In this document: positions 9,401 through 17,015 of the stretch, one piece after another | Position numbering within the stretch: the stretch's first letter is position 1 | Layout: each line of letters begins with the position of its first letter | NCBI GenBank assembly: GCA_947177165.1 | Contig: CAMWTP010000044.1 | Coordinates: forward strand, 1-46,659 | Direction of reading: 5' to 3' | Source: an uncultured Lachnospiraceae bacterium | GTDB taxonomy: Bacteria; Bacillota; Clostridia; Lachnospirales; Lachnospiraceae | DNA length: 46,659 nucleotides | Notes under the pieces: model-generated | Told to the model about the DNA's origin: nothing | Databases searched by the model: none | Seen by the model: only the letters and a program-made list of their open reading frames with translations | Made by a program: the position numbers and the translations under genes

Positions 9401-10131
9401 GGAAACGGGGTGTCTTTTTGCGCGGTTCTGGCATAATTGTGCAGACTCTGGAGCTCGCTTCCTGAAAAGGCCTTTGCGGGCGCGGTGATGTATGGTATCT
9501 CTGCGAGTAAATCTTTCAGCAGCATTTTTGTCAGTTCTGGTTCTGTTCCCGCTTCTTTGCAGAATAAATACACTGCTGTGAGAAGCATTCTGGTGTGCAG
9601 CGTGTCCTTTGATTTCACCTTGTCTGACACATAGCAGTAATCCAGTGCATGCAGAACGGAGTCTGGATTCTCTTTTCCGAACTGGCACAATGTCTTTGTA
9701 TACACTGTATTGCCATCTTTATACAGCGCCTTCGCACATAACTCCGCGCGGAGTGCCATTTTCTGTTCCTCGGCATGCTCTCCGGTGAGGTATGTGAGCA
9801 TGCCCTCCAAATCCGCCAGCTTCGCCTCATAATTGTCGTTTACAAGAATTCTCCAGGCTGAAGAACCGCCCAGTTCAACTACAAAACGCACGTAGCGGGT
9901 AAGCTCTTCTGTCCGCTTATTTTTGTGCAGCCATTTCAGGTATTCTGCGTATCCGCTCATGGGAAACAGGCTGGATAGGTCCTGATGCTGCACCTGTTCC
10001 AGTAGTGCGGGGTTTTCCTGGCTGTTCATGTCCAGATACTGCTGTGCAATCGGTTTGTTCTCTGCAGTCAGATGCATTCTGCCAAACATGGATTCGCGCA
10101 GGTTGTCTTCTTTTGTATTATTAGAAACCAT
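6499..10131 (-). CDS. DUF4132 domain protein, copy B
   Basis: A 1210-residue paralogue of the downstream DUF4132 gene, similar along its whole length and nearly identical in the C-terminal signature blocks: AVGLIWGTYEEG, FRYMEDGSFNTVDEEEYTLP, GLVHPLEL and ARYFSETVLQIARVV. The middle is alanine- and glutamate-rich helical repeat; no membrane segment or known catalytic motif is seen. The CGGAGG ribosome binding site lies before the ATG at 10131. It is 88 bases downstream of the fumarase beta gene on the same strand and could be co-transcribed with it, though the function gives no reason to link them. The two copies arose by tandem duplication followed by marked divergence in the N-terminal halves. 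Confidence 0.85.
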   Translation of the reverse strand: MVSNNTKEDNLRESMFGRMHLTAENKPIAQQYLDMNSQENPALLEQVQHQDLSSLFPMSGYAEYLKWLHKNKRTEELTRYVRFVVELGGSSAWRILVNDNYEAKLADLEGMLTYLTGEHAEEQKMALRAELCAKALYKDGNTVYTKTLCQFGKENPDSVLHALDYCYVSDKVKSKDTLHTRMLLTAVYLFCKEAGTEPELTKMLLKDLLAEIPYITAPAKAFSGSELQSLHNYARTAQKDTPFPQSVLSICRARLGWMNVAFVAGCSFLALRHSVHFEILFRLTLGEGFAYKNRIRALDTARGIVGDDDFHANMDEIEEMLPILDEDYIIWCLYGYPSDAGQGEHLRMEYKHAECEAEIRRMAVKCPDGIRAAVQKADSEEYKRLTELVQSANPALYEEIHDSYQDVFREKLATELVQYHFKGCEETAKQYLLGKCPLDVLLSKLEQCNCSIAGYLWPQNYERINHLKALEEFSFYRRAVILETLKGAPSFFAMYSVSVEEQEQSKDDTILYDKEQIRGIFQIFTQENVPVGLQLKALGSVCDNVSEKQDRILFLETCVEVAVERQQEQVQEQWEQGLTEALRQGGASACCIVLKVMEQYNSLDQFKEVLLGIAENSADQVQKQLVALLKQHIEWDADILAMLASKKQKARGFAVILLEEWSQPAHLEAVRTALAKEKNKKLAAQLQALAEALEKAGTEENQTGQFKRAEEQLAAEIYKGNRRRKVEWVQDMALPTVHFQDKISSDGSTSNEQEAASPEYMLAILASYADMEMLGVNPDAQKLAAPLVLQELTAYMRTLYQGWMAAGAEAKKRWVLYAAALHGDAEMITELHRQIKDWADHSRGAVAAETVRALALNGSSQALLLVDQMARKFKSNQVKNAAKKALAEAAAALGISREELEDRIVPDFGFNAQMERVFDYGTRTFTVRLNVLLEIEVYDESGKKLKSMPKPGKQDDAEKAEQAQDEFKQLKKQLKLVVASQKLRLEQALSAARFWEAQKWRTLFVQNSVMHQFAVGLIWGTYEEGLLKDTFRYMEDGSFNTVDEEEYTLPESGAVGLVHPLELSEDIIAAWKEQLSDYEITQPVEQLERPVYHVTQEEKGAQKLTRFYGRELNGLSLSGKLLTQGWVRGEIMDAGFFDNYCRSDSGFGAKLMFSGCSVGYENEDVTIDDLYFYRTFDGASGKTEPCRPDEVSARYFSETVLQIARVVGEA

Positions 10132-10219
10132 AAGAATATCCTCCGTTTCTTCTTATTATGATAGGATGGTTTTAAATAACATCTTGCCGAAGGTACGTTT
10201 ATTCTCTCTTACAATTGCT

Positions 10220-10771
10220 TTATTCCTGTTTATACTTCTCGATGGCTGTCTCGTAGAGGTTGTTTCCTGCGGCGTCGATGACGACGATGACAGGAAAGTT
10301 CTCCACTTCGAGCCTGCGTATTGCCTCTGTGCCTAAATCGTCATATGCGACGACTTCCGATGCGGTGATGGATTTTGACAAGAGGGCGCCTGCGCCGCCT
10401 ACCGCCGCGAAATAGACGGCTTCATTCCGCACGATTGCTTCCTTTACGGCTTCGCTTCGCTTTCCTTTTCCAATCATGCCTTTTAAACCGAGATCTAACA
10501 GTCTTGGCGCGTATTTGTCCATGCGGCTGGCTGTGGTGGGACCGGCGGAACCGATGGGGCGTCCTTCTCTGGCGGGGGATGGTCCCATATAGTAGATGAT
10601 GTTGTGTGCCATTTCGATTGGGAGGGGCTCGTCTCGGTCAAGTGCTTCGTACATGCGAAGGTGCGCGGCGTCACGCGCGGTGTAGATGGTTCCGGTGATG
10701 TATACGTAATCTCCTGCTCTCAGGGATTTTGCGTCCTCGTCTGTGAGGGGGGCTTTGATGTGTTTGTCCAT
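10220..10771 (-). CDS. fumB: Class I fumarate hydratase, beta subunit
   Basis: A 183-residue protein matching the C-terminal (beta) part of iron-sulfur fumarases and tartrate dehydratases. The family blocks YYMGPSPAREGRPIGSAGPT, MDKYAPRLLDLGLKGMIGKG and AVGGAGALLSKSI are present. With the alpha subunit encoded 79 bases upstream it forms the [4Fe-4S] enzyme that interconverts fumarate and L-malate in the partial TCA cycle of anaerobes. The ribosome binding site AAGGAG precedes the ATG at 10771. L(+)-tartrate dehydratase (TtdB) is the main alternative, since both enzymes share this fold; fumarase is the commoner role for this two-gene arrangement in Clostridia. Confidence 0.9.
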   Translation of the reverse strand: MDKHIKAPLTDEDAKSLRAGDYVYITGTIYTARDAAHLRMYEALDRDEPLPIEMAHNIIYYMGPSPAREGRPIGSAGPTTASRMDKYAPRLLDLGLKGMIGKGKRSEAVKEAIVRNEAVYFAAVGGAGALLSKSITASEVVAYDDLGTEAIRRLEVENFPVIVVIDAAGNNLYETAIEKYKQE

Positions 10772-10850
10772 TTTATGTGTGCTCCTTTTGTTTCGTGGTA
10801 TGTTTCGAAGTTTTTCTTAATATTATGCGCTATGATACATATTCTGATTT

Positions 10851-11693
10851 TTATATGGTGCGTACTGCGTGGCGGTTTACATGGCAGCATATGTTGACGG
10901 CGACTGGAAGTCCGGCGATGTGTGTCGGGTAGGTGTTGATGTTGACGGCGAGCGCAGTTGTCGTGCCGCCGAGTCCGCCGGGGCCTATGCCGGTGCGGTT
11001 GATCTTGTCTAAGAGCTCCTCCTCCATCTCCTTCACATATGGAATGTCTGAATGCTGGTTCACTGGTCTTGTGAGCGCTTTCTTTGCCATGAGTGCGCAT
11101 TTCTCAAAGGTTCCGCCGATGCCGACGCCGACTACCATGGGCGGGCAGGCATTGGGTCCTGCATCCTTCACGGCTGTGAGAATCGCGTTCTTTACGCCCT
11201 CGATGCCGTCGGCTGGCTTGAGCATGAAAACGCGGCTCATGTTCTCACTTCCGAAGCCTTTCGGGGCAACAGTTATGGTTACGTTGTCGCCGGTTGTCAT
11301 CTCATAGTGGATGATTGCGGGGGTGTTGTCCCTGGTGTTTTCGCGGATCAGCGGATCTTTTACGACAGACTTTCGCAGGAATCCCTCCACGTAGCCCTGA
11401 CGGACGCCTTCGTTGATGGCATCTTCCAGGCTTCCTCCCTCGAAGTGCACGTCCTGCCCGATTTCCATAAAAATAACTGCCATTCCTGTGTCCTGGCAGA
11501 TCGGGATCATATCGCTGCCTGCAATCTGCAGGTTGTCCTGAAGCTGGTTTAAAATCTGTTTTCCGAGCGGGCTTTTTTCCGTGTCTGCGGCATTTTTCAG
11601 CGCACCGTCCATGTCAGGCGCAAGATAGTGGTTTGCCTCGATGCACATTTCCTTGATGTTCTGAGTGATTTGTGATACATTAACTGTCTTCAT
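10851..11693 (-). CDS. fumA: Class I fumarate hydratase, alpha subunit
   Basis: A 280-residue protein corresponding to the N-terminal (alpha) part of iron-sulfur hydro-lyases. Three conserved cysteine contexts expected to bind the [4Fe-4S] cluster are visible: ICQDTGMAVIFMEIG near residue 62, GPNACPPMVVGVGIGG near 185, and VAVNICCHVNRHA close to the end. The length is normal. It precedes the beta subunit gene, and the pair makes one oxygen-labile heteromeric enzyme. The ribosome binding site before 11693 (AAGGG) is modest. Tartrate dehydratase alpha is the alternative reading. Confidence 0.9.
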   Translation of the reverse strand: MKTVNVSQITQNIKEMCIEANHYLAPDMDGALKNAADTEKSPLGKQILNQLQDNLQIAGSDMIPICQDTGMAVIFMEIGQDVHFEGGSLEDAINEGVRQGYVEGFLRKSVVKDPLIRENTRDNTPAIIHYEMTTGDNVTITVAPKGFGSENMSRVFMLKPADGIEGVKNAILTAVKDAGPNACPPMVVGVGIGGTFEKCALMAKKALTRPVNQHSDIPYVKEMEEELLDKINRTGIGPGGLGGTTTALAVNINTYPTHIAGLPVAVNICCHVNRHAVRTI

Positions 11694-11837
11694 ATATGTT
11701 ACCCTTGCAGCAGTTCCTAAATAGCTGCTTTATCCTTCCTTTTATTATTTTTATTTAAACAGAAGTTATCCTATACCCTATCTCTTTCAATATTTTTATT
11801 CCATCCAATCCTTTATAGTCAGTCTTAGCGCTGCCTT

Positions 11838-12332
11838 TTAAAATATAATATCTGCGAACTCTGCGCCTGATACCGCTGCCAGGTCCTGCGGGGTGAGTTC
11901 GAGCTGCATGCCGAGTTTTCCGCCGCTCACGATGATCTTGTCGAGGTTTTGGGCGCTCTGTTCGATGCGTGTGACATACTGTTTTTTCATGCCGATGGCA
12001 GTGCAGCCGCCTCTGATGTAGCCTGTGACGGCGTTGATGTCCTTTACGTGGAGCATTGCCACGGACTTTTCGCCGACGGATTTCGCCGCTTTTTTCATGT
12101 CGAGCTCCTCCGCGATGGGAATGACGAACACGTAGTAATTTTTGCTGCTGCCCTGTGTGACTAAGGTTTTATATACTTTCTCATAGGGCAGTCCGAGCAT
12201 ATCCGCAATCTGTACGGCGTCTATAAATTCGTCGCACTCGTAAGTGTGCGTTGTGTACGGTATTTTCTTTGTGTCAAGTATGCGCATTGCGTTTGTCTTG
12301 TTTCTGGTCTTGTCTTCTTTTTGTTTTGACAT
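11838..12332 (-). CDS. ybaK: Cys-tRNA(Pro)/Cys-tRNA(Cys) deacylase YbaK
   Basis: A 164-residue member of the YbaK/ProX editing family, which hydrolyses Cys-tRNA(Pro) mischarged by prolyl-tRNA synthetase. Recognisable blocks are the N-terminal AMRILDTKKIPYTTHTYE, the active-site lysine region YEKVYKTLV, DMKKAAKSVGEKSVAML, and the glycine-rich GYIRGGCTAIGMKK loop followed by SGGKLGMQLEL. Length and domain limits are those of free-standing YbaK. It is a single gene with its own AAGGAG ribosome binding site. Confidence 0.92.
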   Translation of the reverse strand: MSKQKEDKTRNKTNAMRILDTKKIPYTTHTYECDEFIDAVQIADMLGLPYEKVYKTLVTQGSSKNYYVFVIPIAEELDMKKAAKSVGEKSVAMLHVKDINAVTGYIRGGCTAIGMKKQYVTRIEQSAQNLDKIIVSGGKLGMQLELTPQDLAAVSGAEFADIIF

Positions 12333-12417
12333 TGCTGATGCTCCTTTTTAATCTCGTATATTCTGTCCAATTTACTGCAATCTGGTTCGTCAGAATTTGG
12401 ACTGTGGTTTCAATATT

Positions 12418-12846
12418 TTATTCATCATAATCCTCATAATCATCGTCATCCCAGTCCGGATATTGCTCAACATGCCCCTTTTCCTTTACAACACGGGGTT
12501 TGACTGATTCTGCCGTCTCTGTGATTTTCTGGACATTGATTGTGAACATCCAGTCGTCTCCAAAATCATAATGAAGCGAAAACTTCTGTCCTTTGACCAG
12601 ACCAAGCTTATCCAGTTTGACCTTGACCGTCGGCTGACCTGCCTCCGGATCAGACTGATAGCTATAATCACTGTACATTCTGTTGTCCATGCAAAATTCG
12701 TATAGGTGCTCATCTATAAAGTCAAACGCGGAAAGGATTGTGCTGCATAGTTTTTGGAGGGTGTCTTTTCCTGATATTTCGATTACCCTGTACACTGAGG
12801 TTCCCATTCCGGCCGGATATACTTTTAAGGTGTATTGATTTTCCAT
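12418..12846 (-). CDS. pRiA4b ORF-3-like protein
   Basis: A 142-residue protein with the typical pattern of the plasmid pRiA4b ORF-3 family: an N-terminal beta segment with VYRVIEISGKDTLQKL, the middle AFDFIDEHLYEF, and the conserved LHYDFGDDWMFTI block. It ends in an acidic Asp/Glu/Tyr tail. Family members occur on plasmids, beside IS elements and on chromosomes, and have no settled biochemical role. The GGAGAAT ribosome binding site supports the start. No mobile element is seen next to it here. Confidence 0.85.
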   Translation of the reverse strand: MENQYTLKVYPAGMGTSVYRVIEISGKDTLQKLCSTILSAFDFIDEHLYEFCMDNRMYSDYSYQSDPEAGQPTVKVKLDKLGLVKGQKFSLHYDFGDDWMFTINVQKITETAESVKPRVVKEKGHVEQYPDWDDDDYEDYDE

Positions 12847-13078
12847 CGTTTATTCTCCATTCTTTTCCTAAGAGTATTATTGTTAACCTAATTCTAGCAT
12901 ACGCCTGTGACAATAGCAACTGATTCTATTGTATGAGAACCACATTTTATACGGCATGATTATACAAAAATCTGATTTCATAAAATTAAAATTTCATGTA
13001 TACTGAATAATAGCAAAACACAATTTTAACATATAATGTTTTCTACATAATAATCAAAAACTACCAGGAGGTACCATA

Positions 13079-13492
13079 ATGCAAGGATATAACGTTATCG
13101 TAGTATTTAATGAAAATGCTGACAGAATATTGCTGTGCAAAAGAAAGAAAAACCCCTACAAAGGACTATCCAATTTTGTAGGCGGTAAAATAGAACTGAA
13201 TGAAAACGGATTTGATGCGGCGTATCGGGAACTCGAAGAAGAGACTTCCATAACCAAAAATGATATTGTGCTCTCTCATCTCATGGATCTTACATATTTC
13301 TATGGAAAATGTTCTCTTGAAGTTTATGTCGGAAAACTAAATAAACCGGTAACTGTCAGCGGAGACGAAAACGAACTTTATTGGTCTGCCTTAGACCATA
13401 ACTTTTTTGATACATCACAATATGCAGGGGAAGGAAACATGGGGCATATTCTGATGGAAATCGAAATCTATCAAAAAGAACTGCTGAAATAG
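13079..13492 (+). CDS. NUDIX hydrolase (MutT-like)
   Basis: A 137-residue single-domain NUDIX protein. The NUDIX box starts at residue 37 with GGKIELNENGFDAAYRELEE followed by ETSI, giving the metal-binding REXXEE core; the usual Gly near the end of the box is Thr/Ser here. The N-terminus (YNVIVVFNENADRILLCKRK) is the usual first strand of MutT-like nucleotide or sugar-nucleotide pyrophosphohydrolases. The substrate cannot be told from the sequence. It is a lone plus-strand gene with an AGGAGG ribosome binding site, divergent from the pRiA4b ORF-3 gene. A TATACT at 12999-13004 is a possible -10. Confidence 0.9.
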   Translation: MQGYNVIVVFNENADRILLCKRKKNPYKGLSNFVGGKIELNENGFDAAYRELEEETSITKNDIVLSHLMDLTYFYGKCSLEVYVGKLNKPVTVSGDENELYWSALDHNFFDTSQYAGEGNMGHILMEIEIYQKELLK

Positions 13493-13548
13493 CACTGTCC
13501 CAAAGGAAGGAAGGCAGAACGAAATAAAGCGGCAACAAAAAGCAGTAT

Positions 13549-13777
13549 GCTAAAAGCCTCTCCTGCGCAGATCCACTTCATCACAGTGGGATATGCCCCT
13601 GTCTGAGCTGCTGGTGACGACACCGCGGAAGTTTGTCCACATGGCAGCTCTCGGCGCGAGCAGCCCATCGTTGGGCCTTCGAAAAACTCTGAGCCAGATA
13701 TCCCAGCAGCCCGCCGCCAATTTTACCAGCAGCTCTGGAAATTGCAGCAGTTTATCTACGGTCAGGGAGCCGTGATG
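13549..13777 (-). pseudogene. Decayed copy of the lipase gene
   Basis: This segment is almost identical to the 3' half of the intact lipase gene at 22289-23101 but carries two internal deletions. One removes the region between WLRV and PNDGLL of the protein; the other removes the region between DLRR and the C-terminal GF, apparently by recombination between TCCTGCGCAG repeats that exist in the intact gene. The reading frame stays open (82 codons from an ATG at 13798, two bases after the stop of the Rpn gene), but the catalytic serine region AHSKGG is missing, so it cannot be an active lipase. It is best read as a fragment from gene duplication or ectopic recombination. Confidence 0.85.
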
Positions 13778-13800
13778 CGCCAAATGTACCACATTCATAA

Positions 13801-14766
13801 TTACTTCCAGTAAAGTTTGATAAGTTCCTCTGCTTCATGGACACTTTTGTTATATTTGGTCATGACATAATTTTTGGCGTCTTCCTGCGAATGTCCTAAT
13901 TCTTTGCATGTCAGAATTGAGCCTTCGATTTTACCTTCAATAATTCCTTCGGCTTTACTGTCCTCCATCATTCCCTGTATCGCCACACACACATTTACCC
14001 GCTCCTCTCCCTCGTCAAATTTCATGTTCGAATTTGTAGCAGCATTCATGATCTCCATGGCTCCACGCTCCACGCTCTTAAATCTATTTTCTGAATTGAC
14101 TACCTCATTTAACTTTTGCTTATCTTTTGAGTATTTGATATAACGCATAATCTCCCGCAGGTTGGTCTGAAACGCATCAATCTCATGATCGGTCAACGCA
14201 TTGGGTGCAATCAGATTAATATGGTAATCTGCCACATATTTCAGAATTTCTTTATCACAGTCTGTATACATCTCCTTCAGGCTCAGAGGACCGTCCCATT
14301 CCTCCGCCCCAAAATATATGACAACAGTCACAACCGGAAGCAGCCTGTCGCTTTTCCAAAAACCACTTAGAAATTCATCAGATGATGGCACGTAATCCTT
14401 TGTTTCTGATTGTCTGTGCAGCTTTGCGGCTGATGTAACCTGATGCGAAAGCTGCAGGAAATCATACAAGCCATCTTTTACGGGCATCGCATAGTTGATC
14501 TTTCCTTCGTTTTCCACAGCAAGAATACAGTATGCCACAGTCCCGTCTGTCATTGCCATGAGCATTTTGACTGTATCCCGATACCGCTGCTCTGGCACGG
14601 ATGCGTGATCTGTCCCATATGGAACAGCGATTTCGGCAGTGTCCAGCTCTGTCAGCCGGGCTGGTTCTATCACCTGCCTGCCATGGTAGAGAAACTGGTT
14701 GAACACGTCTGCAAACACAACTGGCTGACGCATGTATTCTTTCGCCAGTATATCCAATTTTCCCAT
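13801..14766 (-). CDS. Rpn-family recombination-promoting nuclease
   Basis: A 321-residue protein of the Rpn/putative transposase family (PD-(D/E)XK nuclease fold). The N-terminal segment MGKLDILAKEYMRQPVVFAD with DVFNQFLYHG and the following TELDTAE is the usual family opening, and the C-terminal EGIIEGKIEGSILTCKELGH helix is also typical. I chose the Met at 14766 rather than one 21 codons upstream because AAAGGAGG lies directly before it. E. coli Rpn proteins have DNA endonuclease activity and raise RecA-independent recombination; the role here is inferred from the family. A promoter at 14928-14956 drives it. The decayed lipase copy lies immediately downstream. Confidence 0.82.
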   Translation of the reverse strand: MGKLDILAKEYMRQPVVFADVFNQFLYHGRQVIEPARLTELDTAEIAVPYGTDHASVPEQRYRDTVKMLMAMTDGTVAYCILAVENEGKINYAMPVKDGLYDFLQLSHQVTSAAKLHRQSETKDYVPSSDEFLSGFWKSDRLLPVVTVVIYFGAEEWDGPLSLKEMYTDCDKEILKYVADYHINLIAPNALTDHEIDAFQTNLREIMRYIKYSKDKQKLNEVVNSENRFKSVERGAMEIMNAATNSNMKFDEGEERVNVCVAIQGMMEDSKAEGIIEGKIEGSILTCKELGHSQEDAKNYVMTKYNKSVHEAEELIKLYWK

Positions 14767-14927
14767 TGTTCTGCCTCCTTTATCGAAAACCTGTATATCC
14801 ACCATACCACATTTCAGACGGATTTTCATTGGACGTTTAATCCAATATAATGTCGGACTACACCCAGGCAGACTTGAAAAAATTGTGCCAATGACATGAT
14901 TGATTGTAAATCGCTGCTTGCTTTATC

Positions 14928-14956
14928 ATTATACATGATATTCCATTGCTGTGCAA
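14928..14956 (-). promoter_or_regulatory. Promoter of the Rpn gene
   Basis: On the minus strand TTGCAC (14951-14956) and TATAAT (14928-14933) are 17 bases apart, with TG immediately before the -10. The predicted leader to the ATG at 14766 is about 155 bases. Confidence 0.65.
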
Positions 14957-15130
14957 TCAGCGAAATTTTGATTTCTTAGCTATAAATGAGCAAATTCGAA
15001 GTATAACCAAATTCTACTGTGAAATATTAAATTTTCAAGGTTCTTACAGGGATTCAGCCATATAAAACTCTATGTTTTGCCTCCAGCATCATGACATTGT
15101 GTATGAACAGTAACGGTATGGTCCTGCACG

Positions 15131-15160
15131 CAAAAAAAGACATATAGTTTTCACTATATG
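15131..15160 (-). terminator. Rho-independent terminator of the kinase operon
   Basis: On the minus strand CATATAGT-GAAA-ACTATATG (15141-15160) is followed by TCTTTTTTTG, a clear U-tract. It lies 22 bases after the stop of the small membrane protein gene and closes the seven-gene operon. Confidence 0.85.
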
Positions 15161-15181
15161 CCCAATTTTTGTATGATATGA

Positions 15182-15568
15182 TTACATAATTATCAAAATA
15201 TAAAATACTACCAGCATGAAATCAATCAAACAGGCAGTTACATACTGCACGATTGTGTGTGTAAGAACTTTGGAAATATCTTTTACTTTCAAATTTCTGA
15301 TAATCAGCACTACTGTACATAGTATGGCAATACCCACGGCTCCAACAGAAAAACACCTGATAATCGGAACCAGCGTATCAACATACATGATATCCCCGCC
15401 AGTCATATTTATATACTCCGTCATATCGTCAACTATATCGAACCAATGCACAATAATACACATGCCCAAAAACATCATCACCACAGAAATCATCGCAAGT
15501 ATGATATTAGGTATATTGAACAGCTTATTTTCATTGTTTTTGAAAAAATTTTTCATATGTATAGTCAT
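15182..15568 (-). CDS. Small three-helix membrane protein
   Basis: A 128-residue protein I do not recognise. It has three predicted membrane helices (about residues 20-43, 67-90 and 103-127), an N-terminal lysine/asparagine-rich cytoplasmic stretch, and an acidic external loop (DIVDDMTEYINMTGGDIMY). The second Met (residue 5, 15556) is also a possible start, because AAAGGA is very close to the first ATG. It is the last gene of the kinase/FHA/PP2C operon, separated by 56 bases from the FHA gene and followed at once by the operon terminator, so it probably belongs to the same complex or pathway. Confidence 0.7.
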   Translation of the reverse strand: MTIHMKNFFKNNENKLFNIPNIILAMISVVMMFLGMCIIVHWFDIVDDMTEYINMTGGDIMYVDTLVPIIRCFSVGAVGIAILCTVVLIIRNLKVKDISKVLTHTIVQYVTACLIDFMLVVFYILIIM

Positions 15569-15624
15569 ATCCTTTCTTATGTCTGTAAATTTTAAAATAG
15601 GAAATAATACTTCTTTTCCGCAGC

Positions 15625-16215
15625 TTACTGCATATCAAAGTATACTCTGAACTGTACTTTTTCCCCTATGGAAACAACATCACCACTGCGCAAGCGGTTT
15701 GGTGCAAAAATACGCATTCCATTTATGGCAGTGCCACATGGAGAGTCGAGATCCTCAATGCGAATCGCTTCTTCGTGCATGAAGATCCTCGCATTCTGAC
15801 CTGATACCTCCGGCTCGCGCCATATAATATCACACGCCTTTTCACTGCCTATGATCAGCGTGCGTCCCATCGTAAAATTTTTTTTCTTTGATGCATACTG
15901 TCCTGAAAGGACTTCTATGCAGAGATGGTTTGGCAGTATTTTTTTATCTGCGCATGAAACTTTCCTCAAAATCACAATAAGCGCCACAATCAATATCATT
16001 ATACCTGCCAGAAGCGCACCATATACAAGCAGATTCTCCCTTATATTTTCCAACAATCCAGTTCTCCATCCGTCCCAAGATTGAAGTCTGTGGCTAATGT
16101 CGGAAAGTAAGTTTTCTTCCTTCGCATATAATGTATCCTGCGCCGCATACACAGGAACTTCCGGACAGAATATCAGAACGCATGCCATCCACACCATCCA
16201 TATTTTATTCTTCAT
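15625..16215 (-). CDS. Membrane-anchored FHA domain protein
   Basis: A 196-residue protein with an N-terminal signal-like segment (about 1-24, ending VYAAQ), a short external stretch, a membrane helix at about 63-87 (YGALLAGIMILIVALIVIL) and a cytoplasmic FHA domain from about 105. FHA features are TMGRTLIIGSEKACDI, EVSGQNARIF (the usual SxxH is SGQN here, so the His is replaced), DLDSPCGTAING and RLRSGDVVSIG. FHA domains bind phosphothreonine. As a membrane reader it would recruit targets phosphorylated by the operon's kinase (inference). The missing His in SxxH may weaken or change phosphopeptide binding. Confidence 0.85.
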   Translation of the reverse strand: MKNKIWMVWMACVLIFCPEVPVYAAQDTLYAKEENLLSDISHRLQSWDGWRTGLLENIRENLLVYGALLAGIMILIVALIVILRKVSCADKKILPNHLCIEVLSGQYASKKKNFTMGRTLIIGSEKACDIIWREPEVSGQNARIFMHEEAIRIEDLDSPCGTAINGMRIFAPNRLRSGDVVSIGEKVQFRVYFDMQ

Positions 16216-16260
16216 TACAGATTTTGCTCCCCTTCCATATCTGAACCGTTCCGCTCCCTC

Positions 16261-16995
16261 TTAACGCACTACTACTGCCATAAAGGTCAAATTGTCGCTG
16301 TCGGGCTTCATGCGTTTCATCACCCGCAGCATCAATAGCTGTCCCCACTCCTCGGCTGTTTCAGATTTCAGACAGTCAACCAGTATTTCCTCATCATAGA
16401 GATACTCCCAAAATCCGTCGGAACACAGCAAAAATGCGTCCCCCGGCATAAGCTGTCGCCCACAGCCCAGGCAACCACATTCCGGTTCACAATGTCCTTC
16501 GTCGCCCACAGCGCGCAGAAGACTGGACCGGTCCTCATCAAAGTTCATCGCATCACGGCTTATTTCTCCCGCCCTATACTTCTTGTATGTAACAGAATGA
16601 TCCGCTGTCAGACGCTCGATACCGCCGCTCGACAAATAATAGAGTCTGGAATCTCCCACATGCGCCCATGACGCCATACCTGCATCCAGGCAGAGCGCCA
16701 CCACTGTACTTTTCATCCTTCCTTCTCTTTCCTTCTGCAGCATAAGAAGTGCATCATTTGCCTCTGCTATCTGCCGTTCCAGCCATTCTGTCCTTGACGC
16801 CGCTCCGGCATCTGCAGCCCACGCTGCAATCAGATGCTTCACAATACAGTGTGATGCAATATCTCCGCCATAATGACCGCCCAGTCCGTCTGCAAGAACA
16901 AAGAAGGCTCTTGCAGAATCCATGCAAAAGTCGGCGAAATCCTCGTTGTATTTCCTTCCGCCATTATTGGTAAACGTATAAATATCCAGTTTCAA
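16261..16995 (-). CDS. PP2C-type Ser/Thr phosphatase 1
   Basis: A soluble PP2C (PPM) phosphatase of 244 residues. Metal-binding motifs are intact: YNEDF near residue 15, LADGLGGHYGG near 30, AHVGDSRLYYL near 122, SDGFWEYL near 196 and the final DNLTFMAVVV. I chose a TTG start at 16995 because GGAGG lies six bases before it; a longer reading from a TTG at 17019 would overlap the end of the protease gene by four bases but has a poorer ribosome binding site. It should dephosphorylate the kinase and its substrates. A second, quite different PP2C is encoded two genes upstream, an unusual duplication within one operon. Confidence 0.92.
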   Translation of the reverse strand: MKLDIYTFTNNGGRKYNEDFADFCMDSARAFFVLADGLGGHYGGDIASHCIVKHLIAAWAADAGAASRTEWLERQIAEANDALLMLQKEREGRMKSTVVALCLDAGMASWAHVGDSRLYYLSSGGIERLTADHSVTYKKYRAGEISRDAMNFDEDRSSLLRAVGDEGHCEPECGCLGCGRQLMPGDAFLLCSDGFWEYLYDEEILVDCLKSETAEEWGQLLMLRVMKRMKPDSDNLTFMAVVVR

Positions 16996-17015
16996 ACCAG
17001 TCCTCCATTCCGCTG

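Larger units (their letters stand above)
14767..15181. other. Gene-free stretch between Rpn gene and kinase operon end
   Basis: The 415 bases hold no credible gene. They contain the Rpn promoter (14928-14956), its roughly 155-base leader, and the terminator of the kinase operon (15131-15160). Between about 14960 and 15125 nothing further is recognised. Confidence 0.6.
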
